Below, piece after piece: positions 1 through 8,035 of a DNA stretch of 51,831 nucleotides. How positions within the stretch are numbered: the first letter of the stretch is position 1; each line of letters begins with the position of its first letter. Made by a program: the position numbers and the translations under genes. Below the pieces are notes generated by a model. That model ran no database searches and had not been told where the DNA came from. It saw only the letters and a list, made by a program, of their open reading frames with translations. Source of the stretch: an uncultured Eubacteriales bacterium (GTDB lineage: Bacteria > Bacillota > Clostridia > Lachnospirales > Lachnospiraceae). The DNA lies in NCBI GenBank assembly GCA_900549105.1, contig URND01000008.1, positions 1-51,831 of the forward strand. The letters run 5' to 3'.

Positions 1-420
1 CTGCCGGGCCCCGCTGCCCTTTCCGGCGATAATCGCCTCCAAATCCGGCCCCGCTGTTGACACAACAAACTCACCGGCAAAATTGCTGAGCTCCCGGAGC
101 ACAATCTCCGAATTTTCTTTTCTCGCCGACTCACCGGTGATAATGACTGCTCCCGTTTGGGTATCCGCCGGGGTAAAGCCCGATTTTCGAAATTCTTCGG
201 CCACAATATCCCGAACCTTTTCCCCGTCAATCCTATATTGATTCCGCAGCGGCGTCATATAAATGTCGCTTTTATAAACCACATCTTTATTCACAATAGC
301 AATATGAGGCACAGCAAAATATCCGGCTGAATTTTTAAAGGTCAGCCGGCTGAAAATAACCTGGGTTGTGGAAGTTCCGATATCAATTCCGACACTTAAA
401 ATGGTTGATTCATCACTCAT
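1..420 (-). CDS. eutA: Ethanolamine ammonia-lyase reactivase EutA (partial, C-terminus outside window)
   Basis: Only the first 140 codons are in the window; the gene runs off the left edge. The N-terminus has an ASKHA-type phosphate-binding motif (VGIDIGTSTTQ, about residues 10-20), followed by the FAVPHIAIVNKDVVYKSDIYMTPL-region typical of EutA. EutA is an actin/Hsp70-fold ATPase that exchanges damaged cobalamin out of the EutBC ethanolamine ammonia-lyase. The start at 420 has GAGG 12 nt upstream. The gene is preceded by its own promoter and an intrinsic terminator in the leader, so it is likely the first gene of a eut transcript that continues left, and not part of the nucleoside importer operon. 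The family call is firm from the N-terminal motifs; the rest of the operon cannot be seen. Confidence 0.88.
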   Translation of the reverse strand, partial: MSDESTILSVGIDIGTSTTQVIFSRLTFKNSAGYFAVPHIAIVNKDVVYKSDIYMTPLRNQYRIDGEKVRDIVAEEFRKSGFTPADTQTGAVIITGESARKENSEIVLRELSNFAGEFVVSTAGPDLEAIIAGKGSGARQ

Positions 421-449
421 GAATTTTCCCGCCTCACGCACCTGTTTTG

Positions 450-497
450 AAAAAAGCGGAAATATGTTCCGACACTTTTGTCAGGGATATTTCCGCT
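450..497 (-). terminator. Intrinsic terminator in the eutA leader / after the nucleoside importer operon
   Basis: On the minus strand a perfect 11-bp stem (arms 487-497 and 455-465) is followed by six T (450-455). It lies between the importer operon stop (564) and the eutA start (420). It also lies downstream of the promoter at 526-554, so every transcript from that promoter must pass through it. It can end the importer operon and also attenuate eutA. Confidence 0.82.
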
Positions 498-525
498 CTA
501 ATCACTCCATAAATATCATGGTACT

Positions 526-554
526 ATTTTACTATTTTTTTGAACTTTATGCAA
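526..554 (-). promoter_or_regulatory. Sigma-A type promoter for eutA
   Basis: Minus-strand TTGCAT (549-554) and TAAAAT (526-531) are separated by 17 bp. The expected start near 519 is only about 22 nt upstream of the terminator hairpin at 455-497, an arrangement typical of leaders controlled by antitermination. Confidence 0.6.
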
Positions 555-563
555 GTTATTATT

Positions 564-1550
564 CTATCTTTCCTCCCGGAAATAGGACACGCCCAAATGA
601 GCCGGAGGCTGAGTCTCCCGGCTTTCCCGGATACTGATAAGAATCAGCACGATGATGGTGACTGCATATGGGAGCATCTTAAACAATTCCTGGTCGCTCA
701 TTCCAAGATTCGGAATATAGTTGTAGACGATGAAAAGACCGCCGAATAAGATGGAGCCCAAAATACTCAGGTTTGGCCGCCAAAGGGCAAAGATAACGAG
801 GGCAATGGCGAGCCAGCCCCGGTCTCCAAAACCGTCATTGGACCACACGCCGCAGGCATAGTCCATAACATAGTACAAACCGCCCAGGCCGGCAATAACA
901 CTGCCGATGCAGGTTGCCACATATTTATAGCGGTTTACGTTGATTCCCGCCGCATCCGCCGTCGCCGGATTTTCACCTACAGCTCTGAGGTGGAGCCCCA
1001 CCCGGGTTCTGCTCAAAACAAAAGAGGTAATCAGCGCCAACACGATTGCCACATAGGCCAAAAAACTGTAGGAAAACAATACCTGGCCCACAGGCCCGAA
1101 CTCCCCTGCAAAAGGCAGGGTTTTCCGAAAGAAATTACTTGTGGCCGTCAAACTGATGGACGGCATATCACTTTTTACGAGTTTGATCAATGAACCGCCG
1201 AAAAAGTTGCCGAAGCCTGTACCAAAGGTCGTCAGCGCAAGACCCGTCACATTCTGATTGGCCCGAAGGGTTACTGTCAGAAGGGAATATATCAGTCCCA
1301 TGCAGAGGGAACCGAGCATACAGGTCAAAAGGGGAATGATGACCGCCAGAAACGGATTCATTGCTGAAGGGTCCGCCACCGACTGTTCATACATAAATGC
1401 CCCGATAACGCCGCTGATACCGCCCACATACATGATTCCCGGAATACCCAGGTTCAGATTTCCGGATTTTTCAGTAATGATTTCTCCGGTGGAACCAAAC
1501 AGAAGCGGAATTCCCTGAACAACGGCACGTTGAATAAAGGATGCAATCAT
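564..1550 (-). CDS. Nucleoside ABC transporter permease (NupQ/YufQ-like)
   Basis: 328-aa integral membrane protein of the BPD_transp_2 (branched-chain amino acid/ribose type) permease family, the length usual for NupQ/YufQ. The N-terminus has GSTGEIITEKSGNLNLGIPG, the signature region of purine nucleoside permeases, and the conserved cytoplasmic loop GENPATADAAGINVNRYKY is present. It is the last gene of the operon SBP-ATPase-permease-permease. Its ATG overlaps the stop of the preceding permease gene by 4 bp (ATGA), indicating translational coupling. It should form the channel as a heterodimer with the neighbouring permease. The substrate class (nucleoside rather than sugar) is inferred from the BMP-family binding protein in the operon. 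Confidence 0.88.
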   Translation of the reverse strand: MIASFIQRAVVQGIPLLFGSTGEIITEKSGNLNLGIPGIMYVGGISGVIGAFMYEQSVADPSAMNPFLAVIIPLLTCMLGSLCMGLIYSLLTVTLRANQNVTGLALTTFGTGFGNFFGGSLIKLVKSDMPSISLTATSNFFRKTLPFAGEFGPVGQVLFSYSFLAYVAIVLALITSFVLSRTRVGLHLRAVGENPATADAAGINVNRYKYVATCIGSVIAGLGGLYYVMDYACGVWSNDGFGDRGWLAIALVIFALWRPNLSILGSILFGGLFIVYNYIPNLGMSDQELFKMLPYAVTIIVLILISIRESRETQPPAHLGVSYFREER

Positions 1551-2656
1551 GATTTCTTCTCCCCTTTCTTAGAACTGTGAACTTTAATTGTATAGTTTAT
1601 AAAAAACTCACTTCCGATAATAAAGAAAATGATAATACCTGTAAGGATATCTGCAAAAGAACTGTTCAGCCCAAAGGTTGTCGATATCTCGATGGCGCCT
1701 TTCTGCAGAAATACAATGAGGAAGGAGGTCAGAATCATATACAGCGGATTAAATTTCGCAAGCCAGGAAACCATAATGGCTGTAAATCCACGGCCGGCCG
1801 CCGTATCTCTTGTAATCGTATGATCCGTTCCGCTGACCAACAAAAGTCCGGCGATACCGCAAATCATACCGGAGAGAATCATTGTACGGATAATAACCTT
1901 CTTTACGTTAATTCCCACATACCGGGCTGTATTTTCACTCTCGCCGACAACGGATATTTCATAACCTTGCTTACTGCTGCGCAGATAGACATACATAAAT
2001 ATCGTCAGAGCCGCCACAACAAGAATATTCAGCAGATAATCATAACCGCCGAGAGAAGGCATCCATCCGCTGCGGGTAGATTGATTAATAACGCCAATCT
2101 GCCCGGAGCCCTTAGGAACCGACCATATATAGGTGAAATAGGATACCAACTGGATGGCAATGTAGTTCATCATCAATGTGAACAAGGTCTCATTTGTTTT
2201 CCAGTTTGCCCTGAAAAATGCCGGAATCACAGCCCAGACTGCACCGGCCAGACAACTGGTGACAATCATCAGAGCATACAGGGCAACGCTCGGCAGCTTA
2301 TTGCCGAACAAAATCATGCAGGCCGCCGTGGCAAGACCGCCAACCAGCACCTGGCCCTCAGCGCCGATATTCCAAAACCGCATTTTAAATGCCGGAGTTA
2401 CAGCCAGAGATACGCACAAAAGCATGGCAATATTCTGAACCAGACTCCATGTTCTCCGCTTTGTTCCAAAAGCGCCGTCAAACATCTTCACATAAACACT
2501 GATTGGGTTTTCCCCTGTAAGAACCACCGTCACCAATGCACATACAATCAGGGCCACCGCAACCGCACAAATACGAATCAGCCAGGATTTCCACCACACG
2601 AGGTCATCCCGCTTGGCAATATGAAACTTCGGCTCATGTTTCTTTTTACTGTTCAT
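1547..2656 (-). CDS. Nucleoside ABC transporter permease (NupP/YufP-like)
   Basis: 369-aa multi-spanning permease of the same superfamily as the next gene, longer as is usual for the NupP/YufP partner. The loop GESENTARYVGINVKKV and the segment MRFWNIGAEGQVLVGG are characteristic of nucleoside permeases. An in-frame ATG five codons upstream (2671) is less likely. The bases of that ATG-GAG-GGA form the GGAGGG ribosome site, 7 nt before the ATG at 2656. With this start the gene overlaps the ATPase gene by 11 bp and the next permease by 4 bp. The N-terminus is basic and cytoplasmic before the first membrane segment. Confidence 0.87.
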   Translation of the reverse strand: MNSKKKHEPKFHIAKRDDLVWWKSWLIRICAVAVALIVCALVTVVLTGENPISVYVKMFDGAFGTKRRTWSLVQNIAMLLCVSLAVTPAFKMRFWNIGAEGQVLVGGLATAACMILFGNKLPSVALYALMIVTSCLAGAVWAVIPAFFRANWKTNETLFTLMMNYIAIQLVSYFTYIWSVPKGSGQIGVINQSTRSGWMPSLGGYDYLLNILVVAALTIFMYVYLRSSKQGYEISVVGESENTARYVGINVKKVIIRTMILSGMICGIAGLLLVSGTDHTITRDTAAGRGFTAIMVSWLAKFNPLYMILTSFLIVFLQKGAIEISTTFGLNSSFADILTGIIIFFIIGSEFFINYTIKVHSSKKGEKKS

Positions 2657-4190
2657 GCGTTTTCCCTCCATCTGTTTTTGTCATCAGTAAACCAATCTGT
2701 TCTTTTGTTGCTGTCCGTCCATCAACAATTCCCGTGATTCTGCCGGAACCAATAACCATAATACGGTCACAGAGTTCCAATAACACATCCAAATCCTCCC
2801 CGACAAAAATCACGGCAACTCCTGCCTTTTTCTGCTGATTTAACAGATTGTAAATAAGATAGGAGGAATTAATGTCCAGTCCGCGAACCGGGTAAGCTGC
2901 CATCAGTACCGTCGGCGATGCCGCAATCTCCCGTCCAACAAGGACTTTCTGTACATTACCTCCCGACAGCCGGCGCACCGGCGTGCTGACGCTCGGCGTT
3001 ACAACGCCCAACTGCTCAATAATCTGTTCCGCCAGATCCTTCGGCGGTTTACGCTTGACAAACACCGATTTGCCGCTGCGATAACTCCGAAGCATCATAT
3101 TATCCGTAATATCCATATTGCCCACAAGACCCATGCCGAGACGGTCCTCCGGAACAAAGGAGAGACGCACGCCCATATCCCGAATCTGCAGAGGCGTCTT
3201 ATCTCTCAAATTACATTTTTCACCGTTTTTCGGATCGTAATAAAAAATTTCACCGTTTTGAATCCCCTGAAGTCCGGCGATGGCTTCCAGCAATTCCCTC
3301 TGGCCGCTTCCCGCGATACCGGCAATGCCGAGAATTTCCCCGGAATTTACCTCAAAGGACACATCTTTTAAAATCTGCACGCCATGTTCCCTGCAGTTGA
3401 CATTGCGTACTTCCAAACGTTTCACCGGATTCACCGGCTGACTGCGTTCGATATTTAATGAAACTTTTTTGCCGACCATCATTTCAGTAAGCTGGGCTTC
3501 ATTTGTTTCCGCCGTCATTACCGTGCCGATATATTCGCCTTTTCTCAAAACAGATACCCGGTCCGACAGGGAAAGCACCTCGTGGAGCTTGTGGGTAATA
3601 ATGACAATCGCCTTGCCGTCTGCACGCATGCGGCGCAATATTTCAAACAGATTCTGGGTTTCCTGCGGAGTCAATACCGCCGTCGGCTCATCCAGAATCA
3701 GAATATCTGCTCCCCGGTACAATACTTTAATTATTTCCACCATCTGCTTTTCAGAAACAGACATATCATATATTTTTTTCATCGGGTCCAAATGAAAACC
3801 ATACTGCTCGCTGATTGCAAGAATCCTTTCGGCTGAACGGCGGATATTATAACCGCTCTCTTCCTCAAATCCGAGTACAATATTCTCTGCAGCCGAAAAA
3901 ATATCCACCAGTTTAAAATGCTGATGAATCATGCCGATTTTATAATCAAAAGCATCCTTCGGAGAAGCGATGACCGCTTCCTTGCCGTCAATAAAAATCT
4001 GTCCTTCATCCGGGAAATAAATACCTGAAATCATATTCATCAGGGTTGTCTTACCGCTGCCGTTTTCTCCGAGTATGGAAAGGATTTCGCCGCGGTTCAC
4101 ACGGAGACTTATGTTTTTATTCGCAACAACCTTTCCGAAGGTTTTCGTTATGTTGCGCAATTCAATAGCCGCGCTTTTTTGTTCCTCCAT
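2646..4190 (-). CDS. Nucleoside ABC transporter ATP-binding protein, two nucleotide-binding domains (NupO/YufO-like)
   Basis: 514-aa tandem ATPase. Domain 1 has Walker A GENGSGKTT (residues 41-49), signature MSVSEKQMVEIIK and Walker B ILILDEPTAVL. Domain 2 has a degenerate Walker A (GIAGSGQRE), signature LSGGNVQKVLVGRE and a divergent Walker B region (LMAAYPVRGLD). This asymmetry is usual in the RbsA/NupO class, where one of the two sites is weak. The start at 4190 has AGGAGG 5 nt upstream. A strong hairpin in the 74-bp gap before it probably lowers its expression relative to the binding protein. It energises import together with the two downstream permeases. Confidence 0.9.
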   Translation of the reverse strand: MEEQKSAAIELRNITKTFGKVVANKNISLRVNRGEILSILGENGSGKTTLMNMISGIYFPDEGQIFIDGKEAVIASPKDAFDYKIGMIHQHFKLVDIFSAAENIVLGFEEESGYNIRRSAERILAISEQYGFHLDPMKKIYDMSVSEKQMVEIIKVLYRGADILILDEPTAVLTPQETQNLFEILRRMRADGKAIVIITHKLHEVLSLSDRVSVLRKGEYIGTVMTAETNEAQLTEMMVGKKVSLNIERSQPVNPVKRLEVRNVNCREHGVQILKDVSFEVNSGEILGIAGIAGSGQRELLEAIAGLQGIQNGEIFYYDPKNGEKCNLRDKTPLQIRDMGVRLSFVPEDRLGMGLVGNMDITDNMMLRSYRSGKSVFVKRKPPKDLAEQIIEQLGVVTPSVSTPVRRLSGGNVQKVLVGREIAASPTVLMAAYPVRGLDINSSYLIYNLLNQQKKAGVAVIFVGEDLDVLLELCDRIMVIGSGRITGIVDGRTATKEQIGLLMTKTDGGKTHEQ

Positions 4191-4209
4191 AATTCCTCCT
4201 GTATACCAT

Positions 4210-4245
4210 AAAAAACATAAGGGCGGGACAGCTTATGCCCCGCCC
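4210..4245 (-). terminator. Intercistronic hairpin between binding protein and ATPase genes
   Basis: Minus-strand GC-rich 7-bp stem (4239-4245 with 4221-4227), then a short spacer and six T (4210-4215). It sits between the substrate-binding protein gene and the rest of the importer operon. Such leaky terminators or 3'-stabilising hairpins usually allow higher levels of the binding protein than of the membrane parts. Confidence 0.6.
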
Positions 4246-4264
4246 GGTTGGATGAAATTTCAAA

Positions 4265-5554
4265 TTAGAACATCTCATTCAGAGTTGTAATTCCGTCGAT
4301 ACGAAGGTCGAAGTACGGTGCGGACCGCATTTCGGACTCATGGAAATATCCATCGGAAACTACTTCTGTATCTGGTGTATAATCTGCATCTGTGTCAACA
4401 TCAGCCATATAGGAATCTATATTCTTTCCATCTACTGTAAATGTTGATGTATCAAATACATGTACTTCACCGGAAATTAATTTTGCTTTTACTTCTTCAA
4501 GAGCTTCTGCTGTGCCTTCTGCTGCCGCTTTCTCATTGATTTCAGATAATGCAACGGAGCCTTCTTCAAATCCTGCACACCAGTCAGCTTCGATTGCTTC
4601 GCCGTTAGCTACGCAGTTTACAATGTACTCAAAATATGGTTCCCAGTCAATCTTCGAAGATATGATAAATGTATTCGGGCAGGCTGCTACTGTACTTCCG
4701 TTGTAGGATACATTTGGAACACCAGCGGTTTCACAGGCTGTCGGTGCGCCCATGGAGTCTGCATGCTGGCTGATTAATTTACATCCGCGGCTGATCAGAG
4801 TGTTTGCTGCTTCTTTCTCAGCAGTCTCATCATACCAGCTTCCTGTAAACTGTACATCCATTGTAACGGTTGGGCATACGGATTTAGCGCCAAGATAGAA
4901 GGATGTGTATCCGGAAATAACCTCAGCATATGTGTAAGCGCCAACATAACCCATTTTTGCTTCTTCTTCTGTAAATTCACCGTTGGCAATCATTTCATTT
5001 AATTTCATGCCTGCAGCAACGCCTGCGAGGTAACGGCCTTCGTAGATAGATGCAAAAGCATTGTGGAAGTTATCCAAACCTGCTGTATGAGCGGTTGTTC
5101 CTGTTGCATGGCAGAACTGCACTTCCGGGAATTCTGCTGCTGCCTGTGCAATGTACTGTTCATGTCCAAAGCTGTCGGCAAACACGAGGTTGCAGCCGCG
5201 GTCAGCCAAATCGGCTGCAGCTTCATAACATTCACTGCTCTCAGGAATATTGGTTTTAAAGATAACCTGCTCATCAGAAAGACCAAGGGCTTCCTTTGCA
5301 GCATTGGCAGCATCGATGAAGTTCTTATCATAAGTAGAATTCTCATCATGAAGGAAGATAAAGCCAACCTTAATATCTGCCATATCCGCCTTTGCGCCTG
5401 TTGTCTCTTCTCCATCAGCTCCTGTCTCGGCTGTTGTCTCAGCTTTTGTCTCTTTTGCAGATGAATCTTCTTTAGAAGAGCATCCTGTGAGTACACTCAT
5501 GGACAATACCGTTGTTACGGACAGAGCAAGTGCAAGAAACTTTTTCAATTTCAT
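4265..5554 (-). CDS. BMP family nucleoside-binding lipoprotein of ABC importer
   Basis: 429-aa secreted lipoprotein. The signal peptide ends in lipobox LTGC with the acylated Cys at residue 25. A low-complexity Ser/Thr/Glu linker (about 28-58) follows, then a PF02608 basic membrane protein domain starting with IKVGFIFLHDENSTYDKNF. This domain type (BmpA, PnrA, NupN) binds purine nucleosides on the outer face of the membrane. It is the first and probably most highly expressed gene of the four-gene importer. A good ribosome site (GGAGG) precedes the ATG. The exact ligand cannot be read from sequence. Confidence 0.9.
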   Translation of the reverse strand: MKLKKFLALALSVTTVLSMSVLTGCSSKEDSSAKETKAETTAETGADGEETTGAKADMADIKVGFIFLHDENSTYDKNFIDAANAAKEALGLSDEQVIFKTNIPESSECYEAAADLADRGCNLVFADSFGHEQYIAQAAAEFPEVQFCHATGTTAHTAGLDNFHNAFASIYEGRYLAGVAAGMKLNEMIANGEFTEEEAKMGYVGAYTYAEVISGYTSFYLGAKSVCPTVTMDVQFTGSWYDETAEKEAANTLISRGCKLISQHADSMGAPTACETAGVPNVSYNGSTVAACPNTFIISSKIDWEPYFEYIVNCVANGEAIEADWCAGFEEGSVALSEINEKAAAEGTAEALEEVKAKLISGEVHVFDTSTFTVDGKNIDSYMADVDTDADYTPDTEVVSDGYFHESEMRSAPYFDLRIDGITTLNEMF

Positions 5555-5616
5555 TTTTTCATACCTCCGTTTTGAATGAATCGTTATTTTGCTTCTTTGT
5601 CAAAAAATACGTATTT

Positions 5617-5645
5617 ATGGTAGCATAACGCCCGACTAAAGTCAA
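5617..5645 (-). promoter_or_regulatory. Sigma-A promoter of the nucleoside importer operon
   Basis: Minus-strand TTGACT (5640-5645), 17-bp spacer, TACCAT (5617-5622), about 60 bp upstream of the binding protein start. I see no purine riboswitch or PurR box in the short leader. Confidence 0.6.
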
Positions 5646-5680
5646 CAAAATTTACCACTGAACACGCAAAATAAACGCGC

Positions 5681-5731
5681 AAAACTAAACCGCTGCATCA
5701 ACGGTTTTATAAATCGCAGATGCAGCGGCTT
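5681..5731 (-). terminator. Intrinsic terminator after trpB2
   Basis: Minus-strand 13-bp stem (5719-5731 with 5687-5699, one G-U pair) followed by TTTAGTTTT. It lies directly behind the trpB2 stop codon and separates it from the importer promoter. Confidence 0.8.
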
Positions 5732-5745
5732 CTTTAAATAGATTC

Positions 5746-7122
5746 TCATTCAACCTTTGGAAGTCCGGCAAAACCAACAGCCAGATCCTCATCTGTTGGA
5801 ATATAGTCGCTCATTTCACCATTGTTGAATCTTTCATAGGCTACCAAATCAAAATATCCTGTGCCTGTGAGCCCGAATACAATGGTCTTTTCTTCGCCTG
5901 TTTCTTTACATTTCATAGCCTCGTCGATAGCCACCTTGATAGCATGACTGCTTTCCGGCGCCGGAAGAATACCTTCAATCCGCGCAAATTTGACAGCAGC
6001 TTCAAATACGGATGTCTGCTCAACAGAAACGGCTTCCATTAATTTATCATGATACAACTGGGAAAGCGTAGAACTCATTCCATGATATCTCAAGCCGCCG
6101 GCATGATTTGCGGACGGAATAAAGCCGCTGCCCAGAGTGTACATTTTCGCCAGCGGACAAACCATTCCCGTGTCACAGAAATCATAGGCAAATCTGCCGC
6201 GGGTAAAGCTCGGGCAGCTTGCCGGTTCCACAGCGATAAACCGGTAATCCTTCTCACCTCTCAGCTTTTCACCCATAAACGGAGAAATCAAACCGCCCAG
6301 ATTGGAGCCGCCGCCGGCGCAGCCGATGATAATATCCGGCTGAATACCATATTTATCCAGGGCAGCCTTTGTCTCCAAACCGATAACCGACTGATGCAGA
6401 AGCACCTGATTCAAAACCGAACCGAGAACATATCGATAACCTTCATGGCTTGTTGCGTCCTCCACTGCTTCGGAAATGGCGCAGCCCAAACTTCCCGTTG
6501 TTCCCGGATGTTCCGCAAGAATCTTACGGCCCACATTTGTTGTCTCGGATGGGGACGGCGTTACATTAGCGCCGTAAGTCCGCATAACTTCACGGCGGAA
6601 CGGTTTCTGCTCATAAGAACATTTTACCATATATACTTTACAGTCCAGGCCCAGATAAGCGCAGGCCATAGACAGAGCTGTTCCCCACTGTCCGGCGCCG
6701 GTTTCTGTAGTCACGCCTTTTAAGCCCTGCTGCTTCGCATAATAAGCCTGAGCGATAGCCGAATTCAGCTTATGGCTTCCGGAGGTATTATTTCCCTCAA
6801 ATTTATAATAAATCTTTGCCGGTGTATCCAGCTCTTTCTCCAGACAGTAAGCCCGAACCAGCGGCGACGGACGATACATTTTATAAAAGTCAAGAATCTC
6901 CTGCGGAATATCAAAATAGGCTGTTGTGTCATCCAACTCCTGTTTTACAAGTTCATCACAAAATACAACGCCAAGTTCTTCCGCCGTCATCGGCTGTAAT
7001 GTGCCCGGATTTAAAAGAGGAGCCGGTTTATTTTTCATATCTGCCCGAACATTGTACCACTGTTTTGGCATCTCACTTTCTTCAAGATAAATTTTGTAAG
7101 GGATTTGCTGTTTCTCTGTCAT
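5746..7122 (-). CDS. trpB: Stand-alone tryptophan synthase beta chain (TrpB2 type)
   Basis: 458-aa PLP enzyme of the TrpB2 subfamily, longer than the roughly 400-aa TrpB1. The Schiff-base lysine is K118 in GSHKLNSA and the phosphate-binding loop is CAGGGSNLGG. TrpB makes L-tryptophan from indole and L-serine. There is no trpA or other trp gene next to it, which is usual for TrpB2; it is thought to salvage indole or aminate/condense serine without the alpha subunit. Expression is governed by an upstream tRNA-Trp T-box leader, so it should be induced by Trp starvation. This supports a tryptophan role over other PLP fold II functions. Monocistronic, with its own terminator. Confidence 0.92.
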   Translation of the reverse strand: MTEKQQIPYKIYLEESEMPKQWYNVRADMKNKPAPLLNPGTLQPMTAEELGVVFCDELVKQELDDTTAYFDIPQEILDFYKMYRPSPLVRAYCLEKELDTPAKIYYKFEGNNTSGSHKLNSAIAQAYYAKQQGLKGVTTETGAGQWGTALSMACAYLGLDCKVYMVKCSYEQKPFRREVMRTYGANVTPSPSETTNVGRKILAEHPGTTGSLGCAISEAVEDATSHEGYRYVLGSVLNQVLLHQSVIGLETKAALDKYGIQPDIIIGCAGGGSNLGGLISPFMGEKLRGEKDYRFIAVEPASCPSFTRGRFAYDFCDTGMVCPLAKMYTLGSGFIPSANHAGGLRYHGMSSTLSQLYHDKLMEAVSVEQTSVFEAAVKFARIEGILPAPESSHAIKVAIDEAMKCKETGEEKTIVFGLTGTGYFDLVAYERFNNGEMSDYIPTDEDLAVGFAGLPKVE

Positions 7123-7186
7123 TTTCTTACCTTCCTTTCTGTCCTCTATGACATCATGTTCCTATGGAGCAAAATTTCTGCCCCAC

Positions 7187-7471
7187 AAAAAAATCCTGCC
7201 CTATAAAACTTATAGGACAGGTTTAATTCTCCTGCGGTGCCACCTATATTCATCCTCTTAAAGAATGCACTCAGCCATGTACCATCATACATGCTCCGAT
7301 ATAACGGCCGGATTACCGTCGCCCCTACCATCTGAATAAATCCATACATACAGATTTCGGTTTGCCCTCACAAGTCCATTCACTCTCACTCATATATCAC
7401 GGTTCCACCCATCCGCAACTCTCTGGGAATATATCATCAAAGCTACTACTCTTGCTCATCGGTTTTAATTT
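7187..7471 (-). promoter_or_regulatory. T-box riboswitch (tRNA-Trp specific) with terminator
   Basis: The minus-strand leader of trpB2 carries the T-box sequence AGGTGGCACCGCAGG (7231-7245). It is followed by a terminator (stem arms within 7195-7221, T-run 7187-7193). In stem I the specifier region GAATGGACTTGTGAGG places TGG (Trp codon) at 7376-7378. The T-box bulge reads TGGC, whose fourth base would pair with a G discriminator, as in tRNA-Trp. Uncharged tRNA-Trp should favour the antiterminator and turn trpB2 on. The call rests on conserved sequence motifs; I did not compute a fold. Confidence 0.92.
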
Positions 7472-7477
7472 GAGTTT

Positions 7478-7506
7478 ATTATAATGCAGTTGCAAAGTAT
7501 TGTCAA
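7478..7506 (-). promoter_or_regulatory. Consensus sigma-A promoter of the T-box/trpB2 unit
   Basis: Perfect TTGACA (7501-7506), 17-bp spacer, perfect TATAAT (7478-7483) on the minus strand. The -35 box overlaps the stop codon (7503-7505) of the truncated upstream gene. Confidence 0.88.
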
Positions 7507-7631
7507 TGGAAAATTCCTGCATTTTCTGGGTTATTTAAATTCAAAACCTTAATAAAATCAGGCTCTTTTGTAAATGCATAGCCATTAATAATCATATCCG
7601 CCTTATCAGCTACTTCCATTACGTCAATCAT
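7503..7631 (-). pseudogene. Short 42-aa ORF, probable truncated partner of the 91-aa hypothetical protein
   Basis: An ATG at 7631 overlaps the end of the upstream 91-aa gene by 8 bp and opens a 42-codon frame beginning MIDVMEVADKADMIINGYAF and ending LNLNNPENAGIFH. The NGYAFT...VLNLNNP pattern recalls small conserved hypothetical proteins that I remember as longer (roughly 75-80 aa). The C-terminal half is missing and the stop falls inside the -35 box of the trpB2 promoter. I read it as a gene truncated by a deletion that joined it to the T-box unit. It could also be a genuine short protein. Confidence 0.45.
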
Positions 7632-7899
7632 AGGAAATCCTCACTTTCTCTATTGGCTCTAAAAAGCTATCTGCATCAAAATAAAGTCCTTCCAAAATAG
7701 GGGCCAAATCTATATACTCTTCTTCCTCTTCTTCATTATGGCTATATTTTGCCATAACTACTAAATACCCGTGATTCCATTCTTTTACCTGTGTATATCT
7801 TTCCAATGAATACGGGGCCTTAAACCGGATTACGTAGCTTCCATATTTGAAAATGGTATAACGCTCATCATTCATTAAAATTGCTTCATTCCCCATCAT
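7624..7899 (-). CDS. Conserved small hypothetical protein (91 aa)
   Basis: 91-aa soluble acidic protein with no signal peptide or membrane segment. It has mixed beta-strand-like segments (YTIFKYGSYVIRFKAPYS; GYLVVMAKY) and a glutamate run (NEEEEEEYIDLAPIL, about residues 54-68). The start at 7899 has AAGGG 7 nt upstream. Its stop overlaps the truncated 42-aa frame by 8 bp, so the two were probably a translationally coupled pair. Size, acidity and pairing with another tiny protein are reminiscent of immunity or antitoxin-like proteins. No family can be named with confidence and no toxin is nearby. Confidence 0.6.
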   Translation of the reverse strand: MMGNEAILMNDERYTIFKYGSYVIRFKAPYSLERYTQVKEWNHGYLVVMAKYSHNEEEEEEYIDLAPILEGLYFDADSFLEPIEKVRISYD

Positions 7900-8035
7900 A
7901 CAGCATCCCTTCTATACTCAACAAATACATTTTTCATCATAACCAGTGTTTTGCAGCGTGACTATAGCATACAACTGTAAATCTTGACTTATCTGCCAGA
8001 TATAAAATGATTATACCACGAATCTGTGAAAAATT

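Noticed and set aside
1577..2737. Long plus-strand open frame of 386 codons
   Set aside because: It is the antisense of the NupP-like permease gene. The protein is Cys/His/Gln-rich low-similarity sequence, has no ribosome site, and the minus-strand gene has clear family motifs.
5555..5745. Purine riboswitch upstream of the nucleoside importer
   Set aside because: The leader after the promoter is only about 55 nt and lacks the conserved guanine-aptamer sequences.
7146..7349. 67-codon minus-strand frame upstream of trpB2
   Set aside because: It lies wholly inside the T-box leader and its terminator; the conserved RNA motifs explain the sequence.
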